Shown one piece after another: positions 24,903-34,061 of a stretch of DNA of 64,000 nt (the stretch's first letter is position 1; each line of letters starts with the position of its first letter). The position numbers were made by a program, and so were the translations under genes. The stretch is from contig JBBQHB010000005.1 in the NCBI GenBank assembly GCA_038323575.1, positions 45,554 to 109,553 of the forward strand, read 5' to 3'. Below the pieces are notes generated by a model. It saw only the letters and a list, made by a program, of their open reading frames with translations, made no database searches and was not told the DNA's origin. The DNA is from CAINVV01 sp038323575. Its GTDB lineage: Bacteria; Bacteroidota; Bacteroidia; Bacteroidales; Prolixibacteraceae.

Positions 24903-26348
24903 TTAATTTGCATTAGGCAATTGAAATTTAAATACATCGGAAGGAATCCTGGATTGGGCCATGATTTTTAACAGGTCGGCTACAATTTCAGGATGTTTAC
25001 CGGCGACGTTGTTTTCTTCGCCGAGGTCCTTGCTCAGGTCATACAATTCGGTTGTGGTCTTCGCAGGAATCAGCACCTGGTACCTCACCAGTTTCCAGTT
25101 TCCTTTGCGGACAGCCTGTCTGCCGTTCTGTTCGTGAAATTCCCAGTACATTGATTCGTGTTCTTTCTGCCCTCCCTTTCCAAGAAGTACGGGGAGGAAT
25201 GATAAACCGTCAATGTTTTCGGATGACTTTGCCCCTGCTATTTCTGTCAGTGTGGGCATGACGTCCCAGAATGCCGAGATGTGGTCTGTTGTCGATCCTT
25301 GTTTAATTTTACCAGGCCACCAGGCAATCATCGGTTCGCGGATTCCACCTTCGTAAAGATCTCTTTTGTAGCCCTTCAGCGGACCGTTGCTGTCGAAATA
25401 ATCGGGATCTGCGCCGCCTTCCAGGTGCGGTCCATTGTCGGAGCTAAAGAGGACAATCGTGTTTTTATCCAATCCAAGCTCTTTTAATTTGGCAAAAATC
25501 TCTCCGACCTTCTCGTCCAGCAAGGCCACCATGCCAGCAAAAGCGGCATGTGATTCGGGTTGTGTTCCGTATGAACCGATCCTGAATCCCTTGTCACCGG
25601 GCACGGCGCCATTGAATGATTTTTCGGGCAGGAATTTCCCGCGGAATTTATCCATGTAATTCTTCGGTACTATCAATTCTGCATGCGGAATGGTCGTCGG
25701 GTAGTAAAGAAAGAAGGGCCGGTTCCTGTTTTTCTCCATAAACTGAAGTGCACGCTGATGGATCAATTCCGGAGCATATTGTTCGAATTTATCCCCGGTA
25801 TTTCCTTCCAGGATTACTTTTTTCTGGTTGTCCCAAAGGTGACCTGGATAGTAATTGTGGGCCAGACTCTGGCAGTTGAAACCATAGAATTCATCAATAC
25901 CCTGCTTGTTTGGGTCTCCTTCGGATCCGGGGAATCCCAAGCCCCACTTGCCAAATGCGCCGCTTACATATCCTGCGGCTTTCAGGAGTCCGGGGAGAGT
26001 AATCGTATTGGCCGGCAAAGGCCATTGTCCTTCCGGATCGACACCTTTGTTTCCGCGGATTGGCGTATGGCCGGTTGTCAGACCGGTCATCAATGAGGAA
26101 CGTGACGGAGCGCAAACCGCACAGCCCGCATAATGCTGGGTGAAGAGCATTCCCTCTTTGGCCATCCGGTCGATATTCGGCGTTTGAAAATGCTTTTGCC
26201 CGTAACAGCTCAGGTCGCCGTAACCGAGATCATCGGCAAGGATGTAGATGATATTGGGTTTTTGCTTTTGGGAAGTCTGACCGTTACTAGCAGGCAATAA
26301 TCCCAGCGTACAGATTCCCAACGTAGAGAAGAGTTTGGTTTTGTTCAT
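24903..26348 (-). CDS. Type I sulfatase (2), Cys-type
   Basis: A periplasmic glycan sulfatase of 481 residues with a signal peptide (about 1-23). Motifs: YILADDLGYGD (Asp39-Asp40), formylglycine site CAPSR (Cys79), GKWGLG, IPHAELIVP, SSDNGPHLEGG, and a C-terminal subdomain ending in WKLVRYQ and LYDLSKD. It belongs to the group related to arylsulfatase A. The upstream GH5-like gene ends 136 bp away; the downstream 433 bp is non-coding, so this gene probably closes its transcript. The substrate cannot be read from sequence. Confidence 0.93.
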   Translation of the reverse strand: MNKTKLFSTLGICTLGLLPASNGQTSQKQKPNIIYILADDLGYGDLSCYGQKHFQTPNIDRMAKEGMLFTQHYAGCAVCAPSRSSLMTGLTTGHTPIRGNKGVDPEGQWPLPANTITLPGLLKAAGYVSGAFGKWGLGFPGSEGDPNKQGIDEFYGFNCQSLAHNYYPGHLWDNQKKVILEGNTGDKFEQYAPELIHQRALQFMEKNRNRPFFLYYPTTIPHAELIVPKNYMDKFRGKFLPEKSFNGAVPGDKGFRIGSYGTQPESHAAFAGMVALLDEKVGEIFAKLKELGLDKNTIVLFSSDNGPHLEGGADPDYFDSNGPLKGYKRDLYEGGIREPMIAWWPGKIKQGSTTDHISAFWDVMPTLTEIAGAKSSENIDGLSFLPVLLGKGGQKEHESMYWEFHEQNGRQAVRKGNWKLVRYQVLIPAKTTTELYDLSKDLGEENNVAGKHPEIVADLLKIMAQSRIPSDVFKFQLPNAN

Positions 26349-26484
26349 TGTGCTAATAATATTAAAAAGATCATTTTAGAAGACCTTAAATTTACAATAT
26401 ATTATTGAAGTATAATTCGGTGAGTACTCCTCCCCGGTAGGGGCAGGGTCTTGTTGTGCTGATTTTTTCAAAGATGCATTTTTG

Positions 26485-27537
26485 TTATTTCCCCGTCAAA
26501 TATTTTATCAGGTCGACTTCTTCTTTTTGGTAGGGAGTTCCGTCGGGACGGAAAATTTCGTGAAACCAGAGTTTTGGTTCCGAACCATCCGGAATGGGTT
26601 GGTCCCAGGCATATTTGGTATTCGATTTGCCGGCAACCAGTCCCCAATTGATGGCACCGATATTTTGCTTTTTCAACATTGGCATAATATTCTGGAACAA
26701 GCTGTTGTTACGGCGAGCCATGTATTCTGAACAAACCAGCGGACGATTATAGCGTTTTAAGGTATCGATTGCAGCCTGATGCTTCTCCGGACTCTCATAA
26801 TTGTGGTACGTAATGATATCGGAATTTTCCACCTGAAATTTATTCAGTTCACTTAGTTTTAGGTTCCAAACTGCCGCTGAAAGTGGTTGAGATGGACGAA
26901 CTTCCCATCCCCATTCGAAAACCTTCTTCAACAAGGACATGGACTTATTGCCGTAAGCCGAATTTCCGGGTTCGTTGTATAAATCCCATAGGGCAATGCG
27001 TTTATCGTTTTTGAACGTCGTCAAAATGTCTTTTACATATGCTTCCAAGACTTTGATCAGATTGGCATCCTGAAAAAGTAAGTCTCCCGGATCGCGTACC
27101 CAGCCCGAATTGTGAACCCCGGGTTTCGGAGCCGGCTGGTTGCCCGCGGCATAGGTAGGGTTCCAACAGTCGTCGAAGAAGACGAAAATGGTCTTTATGC
27201 CGTGTTTATGGGCTATGGTCAAGTAGGCATCCATTCTTTTTTTGAAGCCTTCTTTGTCGACCTGCCAAGCTAAATGGTGCAGGTAAACCCGCATCACATT
27301 CATTCCGATTCCCTGAGCCCATCCTAATTCGCGGTCAATGGTTGCTGCGTCGAACGATTCAGCCTGCCAGGTTTCCAGTTGGTTGATGGCGGTACTTGGA
27401 TTAAAATTGCTGCCGCTGAGCCATCCGTTTTCGGCTGCCCAGGAGTTGGCTTTATCTAAATTCCACCGACTTTGCTGGCTATATCCAACGAGATATAAAC
27501 CCATCATAAAAAGCAAACTGATTATCCTTGTCTTCAT
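26485..27537 (-). CDS. GH5-like (clan GH-A) secreted glycoside hydrolase
   Basis: The protein has 350 residues with a signal peptide (about 1-20). It is a single (beta/alpha)8 barrel of the cellulase-like clan GH-A. The acid/base Glu lies in WDLYNEPGN and the nucleophile Glu in LVCSEYMAR, at the strand-4 and strand-7 spacing expected for a retaining enzyme. Relatives are often labelled 1,4-beta-xylanase or cellulase without biochemical support. It sits between two sulfatase genes (136 bp and 65 bp), so it probably cuts or trims the same sulfated polymer. Subfamily and linkage are uncertain. Confidence 0.82.
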   Translation of the reverse strand: MKTRIISLLFMMGLYLVGYSQQSRWNLDKANSWAAENGWLSGSNFNPSTAINQLETWQAESFDAATIDRELGWAQGIGMNVMRVYLHHLAWQVDKEGFKKRMDAYLTIAHKHGIKTIFVFFDDCWNPTYAAGNQPAPKPGVHNSGWVRDPGDLLFQDANLIKVLEAYVKDILTTFKNDKRIALWDLYNEPGNSAYGNKSMSLLKKVFEWGWEVRPSQPLSAAVWNLKLSELNKFQVENSDIITYHNYESPEKHQAAIDTLKRYNRPLVCSEYMARRNNSLFQNIMPMLKKQNIGAINWGLVAGKSNTKYAWDQPIPDGSEPKLWFHEIFRPDGTPYQKEEVDLIKYLTGK

Positions 27538-27602
27538 TTTATATACTGATTAATTCTTTATACCTGATTTTTCCAATCGCTGAATATCTGCGTTTTATTT
27601 CA

Positions 27603-29210
27603 CTATTTGTTCACTTGCTTTATCCATACCTGCCAGGATTTGTCCATCTGCTCCACCTTTTCCGGATATTTTGAGGCAAGGTCGTTTGCTTCGGTCCGGT
27701 CTTCAGCAAGATTGAAAAGTTCCCAGTTTTTGCCCTTCAGGGATGCAATTTTCCAATCACCTACCCGCATTGCACGGCCTCCTTCATGTTCCCAGAATAG
27801 GGTATCATGAATTGATTTTGTCTCTCCGAATATTAATGGCAATAAATTTTTACCGTCAAGGTCTTGGGTTTTCAGGTCATTTATCATGGATGGATAAGTG
27901 GCTCCGGCCAGTTCCAGGCAAGTAGGCATAAGGTCTATCACATGGCCGACTCCCGGGTTGGTGGAGTTCCCTTTTTTCTTTAATTGGGAAGGCCAGTTGA
28001 CAATGAAAGGGGTTTTGGTACCTCCTTCGTAGGACTCTTTTTTCCAGTACCGGTATGGGCTGTTTACTGCGCTTGCCCATGAACTGCCAATACTGTTCCA
28101 GGTATCCTGTGCTCCGGGATGTGCCGATCCGTGGACGATCATGGTTGAGTCGCGGGTAAATCCGGGACGGTCAAAACCGGGCAAATAACCGCGTTCTGGT
28201 GATGCTCCGTTGTCGGAAAGGAAAAAGATTACTGTGTTGTCATATTTTCCCATTTCTTTCAATTTTTCGATGATCTTGCCAACTCCCTGATCAAGCCTGT
28301 CGACCATGGCTGCATGGACCGCCATATTTTCTGCCTCTTTTTCCTTATCGGCACAGTCTGCCCAACTCTTTCCGGATGAATTTGGCGGCAATTCACAGAC
28401 CGAAGGATCGATTAGCTTCATATCGATCATCCGTTTATATCGTTTGCTCCTGAGCACATCCCAGCCTTCTGTGTATTTATCCTTGTATTTGGCAATATCT
28501 TCTGGTCGGGCATGAAGCGGCCAATGTGGTGCCGTATGTGCGACGTAGAGGAAAAAGGGCTTGTCGTCTTTGCTAAATTGATCGATAAGATCTACAGATT
28601 TTTGCGTTATAAAATCAGTCATATAGAAATCAGCGGGAACTTCCTTGATAGGCTTCTCGTTATGAACCAAACTAAACGGGTCGAAGTAATTGACGACTCC
28701 CCATATTACCCCGTAATGTTCTTCAAAACCGCGGTTGGAAGGATAGGTTTCAAGCGGAGCAAATGGACCATGATCAGACCGGTGTGCCAGCCAACGTAAC
28801 TGCTCATCTTTGTTATCGAGTGGTTTGGTAAGCGAAAGGTGCCATTTACCGGCCATACCGGTATGGTATCCATTTCCTTTCAATACTTCAGCAATGGTAG
28901 CGGCATTCCTGTTAAGGTTGACTCCCATTCCGTTAATACCGACTCTTTGCGCATATTGCCCGGTCATCAGGGAAGCCCTTGTCGGGCAACACCTTGCACA
29001 ATTGTAAAATTGGGTAAACCGCACACCTGTTTTGGCCAGTTGGTCCAGGTTCGGGGTTTTAATTTCACCGCCATAGCAACCAAGGTCAGAATAGCCCATG
29101 TCATCTGCCATGATGATGATGATATTGGGACGATTGGAATCAGCCTTTTGGGCATATATTTGACCCGAAAAAAGAGCCAGTCCGGTTATAATTGCGCTAT
29201 TTAATTTCAT
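27603..29210 (-). CDS. Type I sulfatase (3), Cys-type
   Basis: A periplasmic glycan sulfatase of 535 residues with a signal peptide (about 1-20). Motifs: IIMADDMGYSD, formylglycine site C-C-P-T-R (the modified residue is the first Cys, Cys74), GKWHLS, HTAPHWPLHA, LSDNGASPERG, and the family's C-terminal subdomain (WKIASLKG, LFNLAEDRTEANDL). The size and the central insertion (about 260-330) fit the larger arylsulfatase group. It lies 22 bp after sulfatase (4) and 65 bp before the GH5-like gene, so these are co-transcribed. Confidence 0.93.
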   Translation of the reverse strand: MKLNSAIITGLALFSGQIYAQKADSNRPNIIIIMADDMGYSDLGCYGGEIKTPNLDQLAKTGVRFTQFYNCARCCPTRASLMTGQYAQRVGINGMGVNLNRNAATIAEVLKGNGYHTGMAGKWHLSLTKPLDNKDEQLRWLAHRSDHGPFAPLETYPSNRGFEEHYGVIWGVVNYFDPFSLVHNEKPIKEVPADFYMTDFITQKSVDLIDQFSKDDKPFFLYVAHTAPHWPLHARPEDIAKYKDKYTEGWDVLRSKRYKRMIDMKLIDPSVCELPPNSSGKSWADCADKEKEAENMAVHAAMVDRLDQGVGKIIEKLKEMGKYDNTVIFFLSDNGASPERGYLPGFDRPGFTRDSTMIVHGSAHPGAQDTWNSIGSSWASAVNSPYRYWKKESYEGGTKTPFIVNWPSQLKKKGNSTNPGVGHVIDLMPTCLELAGATYPSMINDLKTQDLDGKNLLPLIFGETKSIHDTLFWEHEGGRAMRVGDWKIASLKGKNWELFNLAEDRTEANDLASKYPEKVEQMDKSWQVWIKQVNK

Positions 29211-29232
29211 ATTTTCAATATTATCAGGTCCA

Positions 29233-30606
29233 TTATAATTGTGAAACTTTTGGCAGCTCAGGCATTGATTTTCTCCACTCCAGCAATTTTGATTTCAGAT
29301 TTTCGGTTAATTTAAAATTTTCCGGAACTACATTTGTCGTTTCCATTGGATCAATTTCCATGTTGTATAGCTCAGTTCCTGTCCCGTCATAGTTCATCAG
29401 CAGTTTCCACTTACCTTCTCTGATGGCTAAATTTGGGCTACGGTCACGCCCTTCCGGGAACCTGAATGCTTCATTATTGCGTCCGTATTCCCAATACAGC
29501 GTACGGCTCTCATCGGAGGTCTTTCCCAAAAATACCCGGCTTTTTTCTTTTCCATCAAAGGCAAAACCGGAAGGTATTTTTGCCCCGGCAAGGGCGCAAA
29601 AGCTTGGGAAGAAATCGTTTGCGGAAATCACTGACCGCTGATCGACTGTGCCTGCCGGTGTATGGCCGGGCCAACGTACGATAAAGGGCAACCGTGTCCC
29701 GCCTTCATACAAAGAAAGTTTGGAACCCCGGTAATTCCCCGAACGGGATCCCTTAAAGCTTGGCAAAGGCCCATTGTCGCTTGTAAAGAAAACCAAAGTG
29801 TTTTCATCTATTCCCAATTGTTTTAGGCCGGCGAATAATCTGCCAATTTGCCGGTCGTATTCATCCAAAACGGCCTTCAAATCAATTTCATCTTCTGTAC
29901 CTTTGGGATATTTTCCAAATCTTTCCTGGCCCGGGACCCACGGAGTATGAACATCATCGGGCCACAAATTGACGAAACAGGGCCGGCCTTTGTGCCGCTT
30001 CAGAAAATCAAGTGTCCTGTCCACAAAATAGGCTGTCCTGTTCCAGCGTTTGATGCTGTCTTTGCCTGACCAGATCCAGTTTGTTGCTGTAAGAAGAGGA
30101 TCAGGATCCGGACTTTCCCAGGTACTTGAATGTTCATCGAATCCATATTCTTTGAACCCGGGGGCATTTTTTACATCCCGTCCGCCTCCCATGTGCCATT
30201 TACCAAAATGGCCTGTAGCATAACCGTTGGTTTTCAGTGTGCGGGCAATGGAAGGTGCAGCGGAACTGAGGAAGTCAGCTTGTTCGCATTTTCTGTTTTC
30301 TGCCCTTTCGTGCAGGTAGCTGGTAATATTCCAACTGGCGGGAGCCATTCCTGTAAGAATACCGGTCCGTGAAGCGGAACAAATCGGTGAGGAACTATAG
30401 TACTGAGTAAACCTGGTACCTTCAGCGGCCATGCGGTCGATATTGGGCGTTGGAGCAAATTTGCCGCCGTAACAACCAATATCACTGAATCCCATGTCGT
30501 CGGTCAAAATAAGGATGATGTTGGGTGGCCCGGGATTAGCCTTTTGAGCGTAAAGCTGACTTGAAAATAGAGTCAGACCGGCAATAAAAAAGTTTTTCAA
30601 TTCCAT
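29233..30606 (-). CDS. Type I sulfatase (4), Cys-type with CxAxR site
   Basis: A periplasmic glycan sulfatase of 457 residues from the ATG at 30606, which starts a proper signal peptide (MELKNFFIAG.., to about residue 21); an ATG at 30633 adds nine residues without benefit. Motifs: LTDDMGFSD, formylglycine site C-S-A-S-R (Cys76), in which Ala replaces the usual Pro, a permitted variant, GKWHMGGG, TPWVPG, TSDNGPLPS, and WKLLMNYD near the end. It is 22 bp before sulfatase (3) and 71 bp after the DUF1349 gene. Confidence 0.92.
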   Translation of the reverse strand: MELKNFFIAGLTLFSSQLYAQKANPGPPNIILILTDDMGFSDIGCYGGKFAPTPNIDRMAAEGTRFTQYYSSSPICSASRTGILTGMAPASWNITSYLHERAENRKCEQADFLSSAAPSIARTLKTNGYATGHFGKWHMGGGRDVKNAPGFKEYGFDEHSSTWESPDPDPLLTATNWIWSGKDSIKRWNRTAYFVDRTLDFLKRHKGRPCFVNLWPDDVHTPWVPGQERFGKYPKGTEDEIDLKAVLDEYDRQIGRLFAGLKQLGIDENTLVFFTSDNGPLPSFKGSRSGNYRGSKLSLYEGGTRLPFIVRWPGHTPAGTVDQRSVISANDFFPSFCALAGAKIPSGFAFDGKEKSRVFLGKTSDESRTLYWEYGRNNEAFRFPEGRDRSPNLAIREGKWKLLMNYDGTGTELYNMEIDPMETTNVVPENFKLTENLKSKLLEWRKSMPELPKVSQL

Positions 30607-30677
30607 TTTATATCTTCCATATTTTACTATCACTATTTTCAGTACTCATTTCCCGTTCCTTAATATGTATTTTTGAC

Positions 30678-31355
30678 TTATTTAATCCACAAAATATCCC
30701 TGAATACTGCTGTCGCAGCTTGTTTTACGTTGTGTGACGTGACTGCCGGTCCGAGAAATAATTTTTTGGAGAGGTCAAGGGTATAGGAAGTATAAACTTT
30801 CCACGTTTTCCCGTCAGCGCTTACGTATCCGGTGAAATCATTGCCTGATCGTTTCAACCTGATCCAGGTATTCGGATAATTAACGGGAAATTCAGGTATC
30901 CCGGTGGATTCTGCCGGATAGATGGCTTTCATGTCACCTGCTTTAACTGCCCGGTACTGGAATTCAAATCCGCCGTTGTTTTTGTTCCGCGGTTTGTTGT
31001 CGGGAAATACCTGGAAAAAGATGTGGCGGCTGTGGTCGGAGAGTTCCTCGCGGGCCATCAGCCCTGCTTTGGTGTACATATGGGGAGCAGTAAGGCTTTC
31101 GATACGCGCGGCCAGATCAAAATCCCCGGTTTTTTCGAGGTATGAGAAATGGAACTCGTCCTTTTTCCCCCATACATCGGCGCCGCCGGCAATTATTTGA
31201 ATACCCTTGTCCAGGATTTTTGCTGATCCCGCAACGGCAGGATTACCGATATCTGTTTGTTTGAGTTTTTTCAGCGAAACCGCTTTTTCTTTTGCTGTTG
31301 ACCATCCGGTCGAAAAGACGAGAATCAAAGCGACAGTTAATATTTTCTTAAGCAT
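30678..31355 (-). CDS. DUF1349-like secreted concanavalin-type protein
   Basis: The protein has 225 residues with a signal peptide (about 1-21). The rest is a single beta-sandwich resembling DUF1349/laminin-G-like folds: GDFDLAARIESL, YTKAGLMAREEL, HIFFQVFPDN, NTWIRLKRSGNDFTGYVSADG and WKVYTSY. Such proteins bind or present carbohydrates next to glycoside hydrolases; no catalytic motif is visible. It is the first minus-strand gene of the sulfatase block. A 78-bp divergent gap separates it from the plus-strand metallophosphoesterase. Confidence 0.78.
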   Translation of the reverse strand: MLKKILTVALILVFSTGWSTAKEKAVSLKKLKQTDIGNPAVAGSAKILDKGIQIIAGGADVWGKKDEFHFSYLEKTGDFDLAARIESLTAPHMYTKAGLMAREELSDHSRHIFFQVFPDNKPRNKNNGGFEFQYRAVKAGDMKAIYPAESTGIPEFPVNYPNTWIRLKRSGNDFTGYVSADGKTWKVYTSYTLDLSKKLFLGPAVTSHNVKQAATAVFRDILWIK

Positions 31356-31433
31356 TGGAATTTGAGTTTAATGTTTGATAAAAATATTTAATTTTTCCGG
31401 TATCTTCAGTCTCAAATCCTGAAACCCCGGAAT

Positions 31434-32535
31434 ATGTTCCATACTATCCTCACACTTGCCTATATTATCCCCAATATTTATATTTTTCTGCGATTGGGGA
31501 AACTGTTTGTCAACCGGGAATACCGGTTTTACTATGCGCTGGTATATTTGTTTACCGCTGTTTTTTTCCCTCTGACCAATCTCTTGCCCGCAGGCGATTC
31601 GGGTTTTCTTCCGATCATCGCCAACTACCTTTTGCCGTATTACCTTTATTTGTTACTGGCTGTGCTGCTGTTTGATGTTTTTTTTTCTTGTCAACAGGTT
31701 TGTCAAAGCAATGCCTGCAGAAAAGATGAAAAGTACTGGTTTTAAGGTTTCCGGTCTTTCGGCTGTTTTGATTTTGCCAATCCTGGTGGTAATTGCAGGG
31801 GTAATCAACTTTAACACAATCCGCACGTCTGAATATCAGATTGATGTACCAGGGAAGTCAGCAAAAATTGATCATCTGAAAATCGCATTTGTGGCGGATT
31901 TTCACCTCAACAAGGGAATGGATGCTCAGTTTGTGGAGCGGTTTGCCGCAAAAATTGCAGCCATACAACCCGACCTGATGATTTTCGGAGGCGACATTGT
32001 TGAAGGTCACCGTGATGACGGGAATTTGAGTCTGTTTGCGAAAATTATCCGTGGGATCAGCGCCAAATACGGAGTCTACGCAGTTCTCGGAAATCATGAA
32101 TATTACGGCGGACAGGACAAAGGAAATTTTTTCGATCTGGCCGGCATAAAAGTTTTGTGTGATTCAATAGTAGTGATTGATGGCTCCTTCAATCTGGCCG
32201 GAAGATACGACAGCCACTTCAACAGGAGAAAAACCATTGGTGTGCTGATGAAATCCGTGAAAGATTCGCTGCCGGTGATCCTGATCGATCACCGGCCTAC
32301 AGAAATCGATGAAGTGAGCAAAACTAACGTGGATGTTCAGTTATCTGGTCACACCCACGACGGGCAACTTTTCCCGATCAACCTGATTTTGAAAAGTATG
32401 TACAGGCTTGTCTGGGGTTATGAGAAAATCGGCAACACAAATTTTTTCGTCACCAGCGGGATCCGGCTCTGGGGACCACCTGTACGCACCGTGGGGAAGT
32501 CGGAGATTATGGTGATAGAGGTACGATTCAGGTAA
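31434..32535 (+). pseudogene. Metallophosphoesterase with N-terminal membrane domain, split by a frameshift in a T9 run
   Basis: Two overlapping frames give one protein. Frame one (31434-31745) encodes three or four membrane helices and ends in unrelated residues. Frame two (readable to 32535) resumes with FFLVNRFVKAMPAEK, another helix, and a calcineurin-like domain with all metal motifs: VADFHLNKG, GGDIVEGH, GNHEYYGG, LIDHRP and SGHTHDG. Removing one T from the nine-T run at 31678-31686 restores a 366-residue protein of normal layout for this membrane-anchored phosphoesterase family. The defect could be a sequencing error, a true mutation, or slippage-based on/off control. All catalytic residues are intact, which argues against old decay. 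Confidence 0.85.
31678..31686. repeat. T9 homopolymer at the frameshift point
   Basis: Nine consecutive T residues sit exactly where the two frames of the metallophosphoesterase meet. Eight would restore the frame. Homopolymers of this length slip during replication and transcription and are also error-prone in some sequencing methods. Confidence 0.9.
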
Positions 32536-32758
32536 GTATAGGGCATGGCGCGTAGGGGCGACCTTGTGTGGTCGTCCGGTGGCCGGAAGCCTGAGACTGG
32601 TTAACAGGACGACGGGACGACTTGATTACGGTAGGACGGAATGACGGAGAGACATTGAGACGGGTTGATGGGACGATTGGATGACCGAATAACAGAGAGA
32701 AAAGAAAGCCCTTCGGCAAGCAGGGTCCACAGAGGCTGATGTTGAATTGAATATAAAT

Positions 32759-32822
32759 CCGGGGTTCAGCCGCGTAGCGGCGAAATATCGGTAGTCCGGG
32801 GTGGAGCAAAGCGGAGCCCCGG
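32759..32822. repeat. GC-rich hairpin element (REP-like)
   Basis: CCGGGG (32759), GCCGC-GTA-GCGGC (32769-32781), CCGGGG (32796-32801) and CCCCGG (32817-32822) can fold into one or two stable hairpins in an otherwise AT-rich spacer. A related small hairpin motif, CCGC-nAC-GCGG, occurs twice near 24.7 kb. A repeated extragenic element is likely, but copy number in the genome is not known from this window. Confidence 0.5.
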
Positions 32823-32931
32823 GTAAATGAATGCAGATTTAATACCGTCCGCGATACATTCTGAAAAATGAGATAGGATTGTTTCGGACGGAAAGAATAA
32901 ATTTAGAAAAAAGAGAGACGAGAAGGGAAAG

Positions 32932-32973
32932 ATATGAGACATGAGATATGAGACATGAGATATGAGATTTGAG
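32932..32973. repeat. Three tandem 14-bp units
   Basis: ATATGAGACATGAG occurs twice and ATATGAGATTTGAG once, head to tail, ending 50 bp before the MBL-fold start codon. Unit length and core match the duplication next to the GT2 gene at 7671-7698. Confidence 0.9.
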
Positions 32974-33023
32974 AGAAGAGATAGTTAATCACCTGAAATA
33001 TAATAGCATATAAAATTATTAAC

Positions 33024-33743
33024 ATGAAAAAATTAGTAAAAAGATCCCTTTGGGGAATTGGTATTCTTCTTGGTTTGATTGTTATAGCCGCAGCCGTATT
33101 CATTATCAACTTTGTATTGGCAACACAGAAAATGACACCTGCCGAAACAGCTGCCATCAATGATTCGGTCTTTGTTGTCAAAGACAAATTTGTCAATGCT
33201 TATATTTTTAAAGGGAAACAAAGCTACCTGATGGTGGATGCCGGATTCGGCGAGAAATCTTTCCTGACAGAATTGAATAAATTGGGCATTCCGCCTGAAA
33301 AGATTACGACCATCCTGCTTACCCACACGGATGGCGACCATACCGGCTCCATCGGACTTTACAAAAATCCGAAGATATATCTGCACAAGGACGAGGAGCA
33401 GATGGTCAACGGGCAAACCGCTAAAATGGGACCCTTCAAAACCAAATGGAAATACGGGCCATACACCCTATTCAACAGCAACGACACATTGAACTTTGAC
33501 GGACTGAATATCAGTATAATCCATACGCCCGGTCATACGCCGGGATCGGTATGTTTCGTGATCAACCGGGATTATCTGGTTACGGGTGATAATACGATAG
33601 TCACAAACGGGAAGTATGAACACTTTGTTGAGAATTTCAATATGGACACACCGCGCCAAATTGAGTCATTGAAACTGCTGCCCGAACCCAATTCATTCCG
33701 GTATATTCTGACGGGGCACCATGGGGTAACAAAAATCCGGTAA
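33024..33743 (+). CDS. Metallo-beta-lactamase-fold hydrolase, membrane-anchored
   Basis: The protein has 239 residues. One N-terminal transmembrane helix (about 10-33) anchors the domain, which then faces the periplasm. The metal motif is TTILLTHTDGDHTG (HxxxDH type with Thr-Asp-Gly between), with further ligands in HTPGHTPGS, VTGDN and LTGHHG. This is the general MBL-fold hydrolase layout; the substrate could be a thioester, lactone or phosphodiester and cannot be named. The gene is alone on the plus strand between the repeat-rich spacer and a toxin-antitoxin pair. Confidence 0.87.
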   Translation: MKKLVKRSLWGIGILLGLIVIAAAVFIINFVLATQKMTPAETAAINDSVFVVKDKFVNAYIFKGKQSYLMVDAGFGEKSFLTELNKLGIPPEKITTILLTHTDGDHTGSIGLYKNPKIYLHKDEEQMVNGQTAKMGPFKTKWKYGPYTLFNSNDTLNFDGLNISIIHTPGHTPGSVCFVINRDYLVTGDNTIVTNGKYEHFVENFNMDTPRQIESLKLLPEPNSFRYILTGHHGVTKIR

Positions 33744-33812
33744 AGGTTTTGAGATAGCAGGTCTTTCACGGGTTTGCAACCAGGGGTTGCAGAGAGATAT
33801 CAATTTTTTATG

Positions 33813-33820
33813 TACCTTTG
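33813..33820 (+). promoter_or_regulatory. -7 promoter box of the UPF0175/DUF3368 pair
   Basis: TACCTTTG matches TAnnTTTG and lies 22 nt before the UPF0175 ATG at 33843. A GTTG at 33786-33789 is a 3-of-4 match to the -33 element at slightly long spacing. Confidence 0.5.
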
Positions 33821-33842
33821 TGTTACGATAAATTTGTTGATT

Positions 33843-34061
33843 ATGAAAACATTAACGTTAAGGATACCGGACTCAGTTAATGAGATAGATGTTAAAATGC
33901 AGTTGGCAACACATCTGTTTGAGAAAGGGATAATGTCCTCGGGACAAGCAGCTGATTTAGCTGGAGTTTCAAAGAGGGAATTTCTTGAGAATGCCGGGAA
34001 ATATGGTGTTTCCATATTTGGAGAGAGCCCTGATGACATTGAAAAAATTATTAATGGATAG
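33843..34061 (+). CDS. UPF0175 family antitoxin
   Basis: The protein has 72 residues from ATG 33843 (MKTLTLRIPDSVNE). It has the UPF0175 layout: a short beta strand with basic residues, then helix-turn-helix-like segments (SSGQAADLAGVSKREFLENAGKYGVS given in part: GQAADLAGVSKREFLE) and the conserved acidic end. An in-frame ATG at 33774 would lie upstream of the promoter box, so 33843 is preferred. It overlaps the downstream DUF3368 toxin gene by 8 bp. In known UPF0175-DUF3368 pairs this protein is the antitoxin and probably represses the operon. Confidence 0.87.
   Translation: MKTLTLRIPDSVNEIDVKMQLATHLFEKGIMSSGQAADLAGVSKREFLENAGKYGVSIFGESPDDIEKIING

Larger units (their letters stand above)
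32536..33023. other. 488-bp non-coding region with GACGG-rich tract, hairpins and 14-bp tandem repeats
   Basis: No gene is supported here. From about 32600 to 32690 the sequence is a degenerate purine-rich tract with many GGACG/GACGG words. At 32759-32822 there is a compact structure: CCGGGG, then the perfect hairpin GCCGC-GTA-GCGGC (32769-32781), then CCGGGG (32796-32801) that can pair with CCCCGG (32817-32822). At 32932-32973 three 14-bp units follow in tandem. The left part lies just after the metallophosphoesterase stop and the right part just before the MBL-fold gene. Confidence 0.7.
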
